Assembly (NCBI GenBank): GCA_016744335.1
Contig: JADGEO010000035.1
Coordinates: 1-37,937, forward strand
DNA: 37,937 nucleotides
DNA from: Anaerolineales bacterium
GTDB taxonomy: Bacteria; Chloroflexota; Anaerolineae; Anaerolineales; Villigracilaceae
Reading direction: 5' to 3'
Each line of letters begins with the position of its first letter. Position 1 is the first letter of the stretch. This document shows positions 23,316 to 31,201 of this stretch, piece by piece. The notes beneath the pieces were generated by a model that was given only the letters and a program-made list of their open reading frames with translations, was not told the DNA's origin and ran no database searches. The position numbers and the translations under genes were made by a program.

Positions 23316-24578
23316 ATGACCCAAGACTTACGAGAGTTACTCAAAATTCCCGCCGCACGTCTTGATGAAATTAACGCCGTCTTGCTCAACCCTGATGAGC
23401 AAGTGATTAACGATTTTCTCGCCGTTGTTGAAAAATATGGCACACCAGCAGAAATCAACGCCAAAGCCAATGAAGCACGCAAGCTCGAAAATTTACTCGC
23501 TAAAGTGAAAGAAGTTAAACCTGAATATCTTGAAGATTTAAAATGGCTTCAAGAACAACGTGATGCGGGCGCATTCATCACCGTAGATGCGTATAAAGAA
23601 AAAGTATTGGGTGCAAAATCTGCATCCACAGAATTTGCTGATAGTTTCGCTATAACACTCGAGATTTCGGCTTGCCAGTATTTCCCGTGGCTGATTACTG
23701 CCGCAAAACGCGCAATCAACGAGGGCAAGTTGATGCCCGGTCGTTTCATCCGCGTTCGCAAGATGAAAGAGCAAGAAGATGACGGGGATTTGGTCGCCTT
23801 TGCCGCAGGAATGCAAATTGTGGGCGCATCTTATGTAGAAACCCTCGATACTAAAGGCACAGACGGCTCAAATATCCATCTCGGCGGTCCAGAAACAATC
23901 ACGGGCTATTTTGGCGGCATCGGTCAGCCCAATAGTCACGCACTTAAATGGGTTGACGAGTTTTTGTATTATTACACCCGCTACGGCGTAAAACAAGTAC
24001 TTAATATCAACCCAGGCACCATTTTGTTGGCGTATATGCTCCACAAAATTGGTGTAGATAACGAATTCAAAATCTCGGTTTTCATGGGCAACGATAATCC
24101 CTACGGCGCACTCTGGACTCTGCTCGGCGCAAAGCTTTTCGCCCGAGAAGATGGTACAACCCCCTTGATTGGCTTCAATTGGAGCAACTCAACCAATAAC
24201 GAAACGATGGAGATCACCGCCCAGTTCCGCAAGGAGTTTGGATTTGAAGATATTGTTCGCTTCGAACACCACATCACCGAGACTTTCAAAAGTATAGTTA
24301 TTCAACCTTATCAGCGCCGTGATGAATTGCTCGAAATCGCCAACCATGTTGCCAATATCTCTGCAAAACACGAAGGTGGCGACCCCGAAATTGATGGCGC
24401 ACGCGAGCACCCCTCCAATATCCTTGAGTACTTCCGTGATAAAGATGAGATTATCGAAGCTGGTGATATGGATTTCTTAGAAATCAACTTTATGGATAAA
24501 TTTGAAGCCCTTAATAAAACGGCTTGGCAACTCACTGAGCGCGGGCTGGCTTTTATTGCGGCAGATGCCCATAAGTAA
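23316..24578 (+). CDS. unassigned 420-residue soluble protein
   Basis: I do not recognise a family with confidence. The N-terminal 95 residues are helical and charged. From about residue 110 the protein alternates beta strands and helices (ETITGYFGGIGQPNSHALKWVDEFLYYY, VKQVLNINPGTILLAYML, FKISVFMGNDNPYGALWTLLGAKLF, TPLIGFNWSNSTNNETMEI), which suggests a TIM-barrel-like enzyme; this is inference. His, Asp and Glu residues in 'RFEHHITETFKS' and 'AKHEGGDPEIDGAREHPSN' are candidate active-site positions. There is no signal peptide. CGGAG precedes the ATG and a good promoter lies 95 bases upstream. A 20-bp tandem repeat begins over its last codons. Confidence 0.8.
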   Translation: MTQDLRELLKIPAARLDEINAVLLNPDEQVINDFLAVVEKYGTPAEINAKANEARKLENLLAKVKEVKPEYLEDLKWLQEQRDAGAFITVDAYKEKVLGAKSASTEFADSFAITLEISACQYFPWLITAAKRAINEGKLMPGRFIRVRKMKEQEDDGDLVAFAAGMQIVGASYVETLDTKGTDGSNIHLGGPETITGYFGGIGQPNSHALKWVDEFLYYYTRYGVKQVLNINPGTILLAYMLHKIGVDNEFKISVFMGNDNPYGALWTLLGAKLFAREDGTTPLIGFNWSNSTNNETMEITAQFRKEFGFEDIVRFEHHITETFKSIVIQPYQRRDELLEIANHVANISAKHEGGDPEIDGAREHPSNILEYFRDKDEIIEAGDMDFLEINFMDKFEALNKTAWQLTERGLAFIAADAHK

Positions 24579-24662
24579 AGGCGAGTGCGCATAAGTAAAG
24601 GCGGGGGCGCATAAGTAAAAGCAAGTGCGCATAAGTAAAGGCAAGTGCGCATAAGTAAAGGC
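24571..24662. repeat. 20-bp tandem repeat at the gene 3' end
   Basis: Four full units and one partial unit of the type ATAAGTAAAGGCRAGTGCGC, starting inside the last His-Lys codons of the 420-residue gene. Each unit carries TAAG and TAAA. The unit length is not a multiple of three, but the stop in the first unit protects the protein from copy-number change. Confidence 0.95.
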
Positions 24663-24736
24663 ATTTCTAGTGGAACATCAACTCTAAAGTTGCAGTATTC
24701 CCTCAGATAAAAACAAAAAATGCGAAAAGGTTAAAC

Positions 24737-24779
24737 AAAAAACCCCTGTTCCTCATAGATTAGGAACAGGGGTTTTTTT
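24737..24779. terminator. bidirectional intrinsic terminator
   Basis: ACCCCTGTTCCT / AGGAACAGGGGT stem with an 8-base loop, flanked by A and T runs. It serves the plus-strand 420-residue gene and the convergent lipoprotein gene at 24807. Confidence 0.95.
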
Positions 24780-24806
24780 ATGCACACAATACTATGCGCA
24801 GAACAC

Positions 24807-25856
24807 TTAGTTTTTCTTGTTTTCTGGTAGTGGGACAAAACTTAATAATGTGGTTGGATACACATCTGTTGCGAGCAAAAAGCCATTTTCATACCGAACA
24901 ATGCCTTCATAATTGCGCAAATCGCCATTGGCTTGCAACTGCATCATAATTGGTGGCGTTTTTGTTCTCGTAATGCCATCTTTACTATAATTAAACTCAA
25001 GTAACCGCTCAACATCTGCTGTTGCTCTGTGTGTAGGTCCTTCACCAAATTTTTCTACTACGGGGTCAACTTTGGGTTTTAACACTTCCTCACCAGACCA
25101 AAAATAATTCATTATCCAAAAATTATAGTTCTCGTCTAACGCGGTCGCATCGGTTACGCGATATTCAATAATGCTTTCTATATTTATCGTGCCAGATTCA
25201 CTTAAATCTGTATTAAAAAGATGCGCTACAGGGTCGGCACTAACCGCCACGCCATTCGCTTCGTGAATAGTAACTACCCCATCATTAACCAAGAAAATTG
25301 TTTCTTCAGACATATTGTCAATATCAGTTTGAGCTTCAATTCTAGTCATATTGGCTATATCAACCGTAAAAACGCTCAAATCAGGTGCAATCGTGCCTGT
25401 AAGGAGATAAGCAAACATCCCATCTGCATCCCCCATCTCAATTGTCAAGTAAGCTGTATCGCCATCAAAAACAATAGCTTCAAATCCCTGAGTACCAGAA
25501 ATAGTATAAATATCCCCTGAACTAAGCGGAACTTTTATAGCTTCTAAGGGAGTGTACCGTTCCCCACTCAAATAAGCATCAATATCCCCTTTTGCAATTG
25601 CAAAAATAAAGCCATATCCCTCCTCACCATCTTCGAGATAAAAATTGGGGAATTGGGGCAATAAAATCAAATAATCTCCATACCATGCTAAGCTAGAAAT
25701 CTCAGCATAGCGATTCGTTAACTCTCCTGCTAAGGCGATATTTTGCACAGCAGTTTCTTGGAAATACTCAATTTCGTCAGTCTCTGGCTTGGTTGTTTGA
25801 CAAGAAGTAAGCAAAACAAGCACAATCAATAATAAAACAAACCGAACTTTAAACAT
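24807..25856 (-). CDS. lipoprotein, first of a tandem paralogous pair
   Basis: The signal MFKVRFVLLLIVLVLLTSC has a lipobox LTSC. I start at the second in-frame ATG (25856) because AAAAGGA is 6 bases upstream of it but touches the first. The 349 residues align along their whole length with the protein at 26017-27168: shared blocks include ETAVQNIALAGEL, AWYGDYLIL, YRVTDATALDEN, ERLLEFNYS and LLATDVYPTT. The repeated strand pattern and the 'EGIVRYENGFLLATD' end resemble beta-propeller esterase-like or phytase-like proteins, which I offer as inference. It lacks the V/E repeat stalk of its neighbour. It is probably attached to the outer face of the membrane. Confidence 0.82.
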   Translation of the reverse strand: MFKVRFVLLLIVLVLLTSCQTTKPETDEIEYFQETAVQNIALAGELTNRYAEISSLAWYGDYLILLPQFPNFYLEDGEEGYGFIFAIAKGDIDAYLSGERYTPLEAIKVPLSSGDIYTISGTQGFEAIVFDGDTAYLTIEMGDADGMFAYLLTGTIAPDLSVFTVDIANMTRIEAQTDIDNMSEETIFLVNDGVVTIHEANGVAVSADPVAHLFNTDLSESGTINIESIIEYRVTDATALDENYNFWIMNYFWSGEEVLKPKVDPVVEKFGEGPTHRATADVERLLEFNYSKDGITRTKTPPIMMQLQANGDLRNYEGIVRYENGFLLATDVYPTTLLSFVPLPENKKN

Positions 25857-25952
25857 CTTCATTCCTTTTAGTACAGAAAATTAATGGCTATCTCAAAGCG
25901 AAGCACATAACAGAAAGCTCCGCTCGCTATAAAAAGAGTAAAATAGGAACAT

Positions 25953-25983
25953 AAAAACGCCGCATTCCAACGAGAATACGGCG
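25953..25983 (-). terminator. intrinsic terminator after the 26017 lipoprotein gene
   Basis: On the minus strand CGCCGTATTC pairs with GAATGCGGCG (one U-G pair), followed by five T. This separates the two paralogous lipoprotein genes into separate units. Confidence 0.8.
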
Positions 25984-26016
25984 CTTTGCTTTTACGCATT
26001 ATATAGTTTTTGCGTT

Positions 26017-27168
26017 CTACTCTTCTTCAACTTCGGGAAGTGGAACAAACCCAAAGATAGTAGATGGATATTTATCGGTAGCAACTAAAAATCCTGCTTC
26101 GTAGCGGGCAATACCTTCTAAGTTACGAAGGTTGCCATCTGCCATTAATTGAATCATAATGGGCGCAGTTTCGGTTAGCACAACACCATCTGCGCTATAA
26201 TTAAACTCAAGTAAGCGTTCAACACCAGCACTGGCGGTGTGGGTGGGCCCTCTGCCAAAGGTCTCTGCTACAGGGTCAACTTCGGGCATCAAAATTTCTT
26301 CACCAGGATAAAAATAGTTCACTGCCCAAAAATTGCCGTTTTCGTCTAATGCGGTAGCATCGGTGATGCGATACTCAACATTTGTCATTGGCACAGTTCC
26401 AGCATCGCTTAAGTCAGTGCCGAAAAGATGGGCAACCGGGTCAGCGTTAACCGCAACACCATTTGCCTCATGAATCGTCACCAAACTACCATCTACCAAG
26501 ACCATAGTCTCATCAGACATATTTTCAACACCTGATTGAGTTGTAATTTCAGGCATGGTAGCTGTGTCAATCGTTAGTGCACTCAAATCTGGCGCAATAG
26601 TGCCAGCAACAAGAAGTGCATACATACCATCTGCGCCTTCAACTTCAATGGTCATATAAACATTATCGCCATCAAAAACGATAGATTCGAAGCCTTCAAA
26701 ACCTTCAATAGCATAGGCATCGCCCGCGGCAAAAGGAATTTTTACAGATTCTAGTGGGGCAAAACTCTCACCATTCAAATAAGCATCAATATCCGCTTTT
26801 GCAACTGCGAAAACAGAACCATGCTCTTCAGTACCTTCTTCAAGATAAAAATTAGGGTATTGAGGCATCAAAATTAGATAATCGCCATACCAAGCCATGC
26901 CTGAAATTTCAGCATTTCGGTCAGCCAATTCACCAGCTAAGGCGATATTTTGAACAGCGGTTTCTTCAAAGTACACTGGAGCATCGGCTAGGGGTGGGGC
27001 TACTTCCACCTCTACCTCTACTACACGGGTTACTTCAATCTCAACAGGAACCTCGACCTCAACCTCGCGAATCACTTCAACCTCAACAATTGCTGGTTCA
27101 GGTGATTGGCATGCAACCAAAAAAGTGGCAACAAGCAATAAAACAACAAAAACACGAACTTTAGACAT
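26017..27168 (-). CDS. lipoprotein with V/E-repeat stalk, second paralog
   Basis: The start at 27168 (MSKVRV...) was chosen on the GGAGAGAA ribosome site; the longer frame has none. Signal peptide with lipobox LVAC, then a stalk of alternating hydrophobic/acidic residues (VEVEVIREVEVEVPVEIEV). Such stalks are common after the lipobox in Chloroflexota lipoproteins. The rest parallels the 24807 protein, with roughly half the residues identical by eye. The 'ISGMAWYGDYLIL' beginning and 'LEGIARYEAGFLVATDKYPSTIFGFVPL' end frame a domain that may be a beta-propeller. Total length is 383 residues. Function is unknown. Confidence 0.83.
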   Translation of the reverse strand: MSKVRVFVVLLLVATFLVACQSPEPAIVEVEVIREVEVEVPVEIEVTRVVEVEVEVAPPLADAPVYFEETAVQNIALAGELADRNAEISGMAWYGDYLILMPQYPNFYLEEGTEEHGSVFAVAKADIDAYLNGESFAPLESVKIPFAAGDAYAIEGFEGFESIVFDGDNVYMTIEVEGADGMYALLVAGTIAPDLSALTIDTATMPEITTQSGVENMSDETMVLVDGSLVTIHEANGVAVNADPVAHLFGTDLSDAGTVPMTNVEYRITDATALDENGNFWAVNYFYPGEEILMPEVDPVAETFGRGPTHTASAGVERLLEFNYSADGVVLTETAPIMIQLMADGNLRNLEGIARYEAGFLVATDKYPSTIFGFVPLPEVEEE

Positions 27169-27208
27169 TTCTCTCTCCTTTGAAAGAACTGATTTAAATA
27201 TCGAACGC

Positions 27209-27214
27209 ATTATA
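27209..27214 (-). promoter_or_regulatory. -10 box upstream of the 26017 lipoprotein gene
   Basis: TATAAT on the minus strand, 40 bases before the chosen ATG. No clear -35. Confidence 0.45.
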
Positions 27215-27242
27215 GGTGATTTAAGTTTTTAGTTGGGATTTT

Positions 27243-27974
27243 TTAAGGTTTAGAAAAAAGTTCAATAGACGGGGACGTACGCCACCTCAACTTAAGTGCC
27301 GCCCTCATCGTCTCTTCTCCCTCAAACAGGCTTTCCATCTGTGACGCATAAGCGGATACAGCTTCTTGCCATGCACGCAATCCCACTTCTGAAACGTGAT
27401 ACGCGTCCCTACGTAATTCTTCTGTCATCTCGGTCAATTTATCTGGATACCATATTGCATAGGGAATATCGGCATAATAAAATAAGGCTTTCCCTAGCCT
27501 TTCAGCGGCTTGACGTACAAGAACGTGGTCTGGATGGTTGCCGATACTTAGGGGGCAAATCAACATATCATCAGCTTGGAGATTCTCTTCAAGCACAACC
27601 ACTATTTCATCCACAAGATGCGCATCGGCAGGGTGCGGGGGGACAAAAATGTCTTCGTTATAAAGTGCTTTAGCATTTTCATCGCGGCGATAAATGCTAT
27701 CAAGAAAGCCAAAATAACGCGGTAATGCGTCCACGCGGGAGGCTGACAGGCGGTCTTCTGCCAAACGTAACTCTACTGCTTCTTTAGCGGTATCCAGATT
27801 CCACCCCGCGTGTACCGAGCGGGCTAAATCAGAGAGGGGCGCGTCAGACGGCGGAATCCCGCACATAAAAGTCCAGATTTCTACAGAAATCCCCGCTTTT
27901 CTATCTTCAAAAATGATACCGCCACAGGAGAGAATGGCATCGTCTAGGTGCGGAGAGAGATAAATTTTGCGCAT
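27243..27974 (-). CDS. PIG-L family deacetylase (LmbE-like)
   Basis: 243 residues. The zinc-binding motif YLSPHLDDAILSCGG sits at the N-terminus (residues 5-19), and the second ligand motif GNHPDHVLV near residues 143-151. The family removes acetyl groups from N-acetylglucosamine-type substrates in pathways for GPI, mycothiol, bacillithiol or antibiotics. The substrate here is unknown. The ATG overlaps the stop of the methyltransferase upstream as TAATG, so the two are translationally coupled and lie near sugar-nucleotide genes. Confidence 0.93.
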   Translation of the reverse strand: MRKIYLSPHLDDAILSCGGIIFEDRKAGISVEIWTFMCGIPPSDAPLSDLARSVHAGWNLDTAKEAVELRLAEDRLSASRVDALPRYFGFLDSIYRRDENAKALYNEDIFVPPHPADAHLVDEIVVVLEENLQADDMLICPLSIGNHPDHVLVRQAAERLGKALFYYADIPYAIWYPDKLTEMTEELRRDAYHVSEVGLRAWQEAVSAYASQMESLFEGEETMRAALKLRWRTSPSIELFSKP

Positions 27975-28870
27975 TAAGCGATAGGCTCACGGAAATCGTA
28001 AATCCCGTTTCGGATTGTATATTTCGCATTGCAATTGGCACATATTAACATTTCTGGCTCTTCTATAAGTGGCGCATGGTTGCATTGCGGGCACTGAAAA
28101 AAGGCACCATCTGCGGCAATTGGGGTCTCCCCTACAGCTTCGCTGAGAGTAAAAACAGAGGGGGTCAGTTGCCACCAATCACCAGTAAGTTGCGCAAGAC
28201 CATCCATTTTGGCAAGGAAAGATGCAGGAAAAACTCGCTTTATGATGGCTATGCGAAAATGAGAGACAGTTAGCTGGCGCGCCAACTTAAGGTTATTTTC
28301 TTTGAGCCATTTGCGGATTGTTTTAGGATGAAAATCGAAATTCAAATCTACAAACTCAACTTGTTCAGGCGTAAAGGGACTCCACTCTTGTTTGCCGAGC
28401 ACATAACGCAAAATGGCTTTGAGATTAAGTTTGTTGGCGTACTCAAGGATGAATTTTGCCGAAGGTTGCAAAATACGCCGTACCTGACGAATTGCCAATG
28501 GTGCATCTTTCATGTGATGCAAGGTGCGAATCATGGTTGCACCATCGAAAAGTCCGTCTACAAAAGGCAATTTGTAGGCATCGGCGGCAATATAGATATA
28601 GCGGTCGCTTTTGCCTAATCGCTCTTGCGCCTGTTGAAGCTGAGTGCGAGAATAATCGAGCAATACAATGCGGTCGTAGCCCTTATAGCGCGGCGTATTA
28701 CGCCCTGCGCCTGCGCCAATTTCCAGGAGCAGTTTACCGTTTTCGGGAAGCAATCGCTTGAGGGCAATTTCTTCGGCTTTGTCTTCATAGGCGCGACCAC
28801 CTTCATCCCAAAAGGATTTTTGATAGTCAGAGCCTTCGTAGTCACATACAGGGGGAGAATTTTGTGTCAT
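27974..28870 (-). CDS. SAM-dependent methyltransferase with C-terminal zinc ribbon
   Basis: 298 residues. The class I methyltransferase core has motif I LLLEIGAGAGRNTPRY (about residues 47-62), an acidic end of strand 2 in IVLLDYS, and a post-motif segment FDGATMIRTLHHMKDAP typical of Methyltransf_11. The C-terminal 50 residues contain four Cys as CPQCNH...CANCNAKY, a Trm112-like zinc ribbon usually seen at the N-terminus of such enzymes. The substrate is unknown. It overlaps and is coupled to the PIG-L gene, which suggests both act on the same small molecule or glycan. Confidence 0.88.
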   Translation of the reverse strand: MTQNSPPVCDYEGSDYQKSFWDEGGRAYEDKAEEIALKRLLPENGKLLLEIGAGAGRNTPRYKGYDRIVLLDYSRTQLQQAQERLGKSDRYIYIAADAYKLPFVDGLFDGATMIRTLHHMKDAPLAIRQVRRILQPSAKFILEYANKLNLKAILRYVLGKQEWSPFTPEQVEFVDLNFDFHPKTIRKWLKENNLKLARQLTVSHFRIAIIKRVFPASFLAKMDGLAQLTGDWWQLTPSVFTLSEAVGETPIAADGAFFQCPQCNHAPLIEEPEMLICANCNAKYTIRNGIYDFREPIA

Positions 28871-28999
28871 ATTTTTAGGGATTAGGGATTAAGGATTAAG
28901 ACGATGGTAAAAGAAATCAGGAATCAAGGCAAGTACTTTACCCTGATTCCTGATGTACTGATTTACCAGTTTACTGGTCTACTAATTTACTCGTTTTGT
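28871..28999. repeat. short-repeat cluster between methyltransferase and ugd
   Basis: Contains GGGATTA-like tandem pieces (28878-28900), an inverted repeat (ATCAGGAATCA 28916-28926 with TGATTCCTGAT 28944-28954) and degenerate TTTAC-CAGT / ACTGG copies (28957-28990). No gene seen. The inverted repeat lies 46-84 bases past the ugd stop on the minus strand, and no T run was found. Confidence 0.6.
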
Positions 29000-30319
29000 C
29001 TATACACCATTGCCATCATAACCACGCCCCATAGCGCGATAATTGAAGTCAAGTTCACGCATGTAGGTAGGGTCGTAGATGTTGCGCCCGTCAAAGACAA
29101 CTGCACTTTCGTTCATTGCCGCTTTTATTTTCTTCAAATCTAGCTGTTTAAATTCATTCCATTCGGTTACAACGATTAGGGCATCACAATTCTCTGCCAT
29201 TGTATAGGAATTTTCGCACATTTGAAGGGCCGGCAAAAGATCGCGCGCCACGTCCATAGAAACAGGATCAAATCCACGCACGGTCGCTCCCGCGGCGTTA
29301 AGGGCGTTCGCGATGTCTATAGATGGGGCATCCCGCATATCATCCGTATTTGGTTTGAAGGCGAGACCAAGCAATCCAATAGTTTTGCCTTTTACATCCC
29401 CACCAAGCATTTCGGTAACGTGTTTTACTACATCATCACGGCGTTTATAATTTACATCTAGTGTTTTATTGAGAATAAGCGGATCAATACCACTTTCTTC
29501 TGCCATATAGGCAAGGGCTTTAACATCTTTAGGAAAACAGGAACCACCCCAACCAAGACCAGCATCTAGGAACATGGGACCAATGCGTTTATCGTATCCC
29601 ATACCTATAGCAACTTCTTTCACATCTGCGCCAAGTTTTTCACAAATATCGGCAACTTCATTGATGAAGGAGATTTTAGTTGCCAAAAATGCGTTGGATG
29701 CATACTTAATCATTTCCGCTGTGCGGAGATTAGTTATTACAATTGGGGCGCGCAAGGGCAAATGCAAATGCGCAACTTTCTCAGCGGCTTCTACGTCTTC
29801 CGACCCTAAAACGGTGCGATGCGGATTCATGAAATCGGTAATTGCTGAGCCTTCACGCAAAAATTCAGGGCAGGAGACAACAGAAAAATCGACTTCTTCG
29901 GGCTGTGTCTCTTTCACGATATTAGCAACCCAATCACCTGTGCCTACAGGAACTGTAGATTTATTAATGAGGATTAGCTCCTCACTCATGTTTTCGGCAA
30001 TAGAGCGTGCCGCCGAAGCGACATACTGCAAATCGGCATCACCGTCTACGCCAGAAGGTGTCCCGACCGCGATAAAGGCAAACTCGGCACCATCTAATGC
30101 TTCTTCATAAGAAGTGGTAAAAGACAAACGCCCTGATTTGACATTGCGCTCCACCAACTCTTCAAGTCCTGGCTCGTAGATAGGCATAATGCCCTTATTA
30201 AGATTTTCTACGCGCTTTTCATCAATATCTAAGGCAATCACACGATTGCCAAGGTCGGCAAAGCAGGCACCCGAAACGAGGCCAACATACCCGACACCTA
30301 CTACACATATTTTTTTCAT
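29000..30319 (-). CDS. ugd: UDP-glucose 6-dehydrogenase
   Basis: Cytoplasmic NAD-dependent enzyme that oxidises UDP-glucose to UDP-glucuronate, a precursor for acidic polysaccharides. The N-terminal Rossmann motif is [19 protein letters not shown]. The catalytic Cys lies in [12 protein letters not shown] (about residue 260). The C-terminal domain has [16 protein letters not shown]. The length of 439 residues is typical. AAGGAAA precedes the ATG. It lies 68 bases after the SH3 protein gene on the same strand. With the nearby deacetylase and glycosyltransferase it points to surface glycan synthesis. Confidence 0.96.
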   Translation of the reverse strand: MKKICVVGVGYVGLVSGACFADLGNRVIALDIDEKRVENLNKGIMPIYEPGLEELVERNVKSGRLSFTTSYEEALDGAEFAFIAVGTPSGVDGDADLQYVASAARSIAENMSEELILINKSTVPVGTGDWVANIVKETQPEEVDFSVVSCPEFLREGSAITDFMNPHRTVLGSEDVEAAEKVAHLHLPLRAPIVITNLRTAEMIKYASNAFLATKISFINEVADICEKLGADVKEVAIGMGYDKRIGPMFLDAGLGWGGSCFPKDVKALAYMAEESGIDPLILNKTLDVNYKRRDDVVKHVTEMLGGDVKGKTIGLLGLAFKPNTDDMRDAPSIDIANALNAAGATVRGFDPVSMDVARDLLPALQMCENSYTMAENCDALIVVTEWNEFKQLDLKKIKAAMNESAVVFDGRNIYDPTYMRELDFNYRAMGRGYDGNGV

Positions 30320-30387
30320 TTTTTATTTCCTTATAAAAGTGTTTTTGAGTACACTTTAGTAAAACATACTCTACAAAAAAACGCGCG

Positions 30388-31101
30388 CTATCCTTCCGCT
30401 GTTGGTGTAAGTGTTAGCGTAGGCGTTGGCGTTAACGATGGAGTCAAGGTTGGCGAGGGCGTATAAGTTTCCGTTGGCGTAAAAGTTGGCGTAGGCGTAA
30501 GGGTAATCTCAGGCAAACGCTTATTTTCAGACAAACCCAAAAGTTCTATATAAATCCAGCCGCGCTCAACATCTTTATATTCATCAGGTTGGTAAGGAGA
30601 AATACGCAGCCACGTCCCCCCTATATTTGCCGCATCAAAATACAAGCAATCTGCCCCTGTCAAATTGCCAATAGCACCATATTGCGTACTCGGACCTTCA
30701 CGCACATTAACCAAATAAGCATTTACACAATAGCGCAACCCCTCGGGTCCCTTTGTTGGCGTGGGCGATGGTGTCCTTGTTTTTGTTTTGGTCGGGGTAT
30801 TAGTCGGCGTCTTCGATGCCGTAGCCGTAGCTGTTGCGGTATGTGTTGGTGGCACAGGTGTCTCGGATGCGGTAGCCGTGGCAGAAAGAGCAATTTTAGT
30901 CAAGTTCGCTTCCACCGTCTGCGTTATAGCAAATTGTGCATTTTGTGTTGCTCGCGCATCCCATCTCGCAACGACAATAGGGAAAATGCTAATACACGCG
31001 GTAACAATCACGCCCATCAATCCCACAATAGCAACAAGGACTTCGGTAGAAAGTTTAAACTTAGTTTCTTTTTTCTTTTTTGGTGGTGCAGGCTCTTCCA
31101 T
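30388..31101 (-). CDS. membrane-anchored bacterial SH3 domain protein
   Basis: Started at 31101 because TTTGGAG is 6 bases upstream; the open frame continues to 31506 but overlaps the divergent glycosyltransferase. 237 residues: a basic N-terminus, one membrane span (about 22-44), a Thr/Ala/Pro-rich linker, one SH3b domain (about 130-190, YLVNVREGPSTQYGAIGNL to GWIYIELLG), then a second Thr/Pro-rich tail with 'TPTPT' repeats. SH3b domains often bind peptidoglycan. The Thr/Pro-rich parts probably span the wall and may be glycosylated. Confidence 0.85.
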   Translation of the reverse strand: MEEPAPPKKKKETKFKLSTEVLVAIVGLMGVIVTACISIFPIVVARWDARATQNAQFAITQTVEANLTKIALSATATASETPVPPTHTATATATASKTPTNTPTKTKTRTPSPTPTKGPEGLRYCVNAYLVNVREGPSTQYGAIGNLTGADCLYFDAANIGGTWLRISPYQPDEYKDVERGWIYIELLGLSENKRLPEITLTPTPTFTPTETYTPSPTLTPSLTPTPTLTLTPTAEG

Positions 31102-31165
31102 GAAAACTCCAAATACTTTCCGGTTAGACTTCTTAAATATACTATGCCTTTCTTCATTCTGCAAC

Positions 31166-31194
31166 TTGGCAGGGATTTTTTTTCTTGGTATAGT
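31166..31194 (+). promoter_or_regulatory. promoter of the glycosyltransferase gene (leaderless)
   Basis: TTGGCA (31166-31171), exactly 17 bases, TATAGT (31189-31194), then seven bases to the ATG at 31202. The transcript should begin at or within a base of the start codon. Confidence 0.75.
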
Positions 31195-31201
31195 CTTATA
31201 T

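Noticed and set aside
24571..24662. CRISPR array
   Set aside because: The 20-base units are directly adjacent without spacers, and there are no cas genes.
30761..31201. Long N-terminal extension of the glycosyltransferase
   Set aside because: It runs through the Thr/Pro-rich coding region of the opposite-strand SH3 gene and past a good promoter; the family starts at MKILFVADG.
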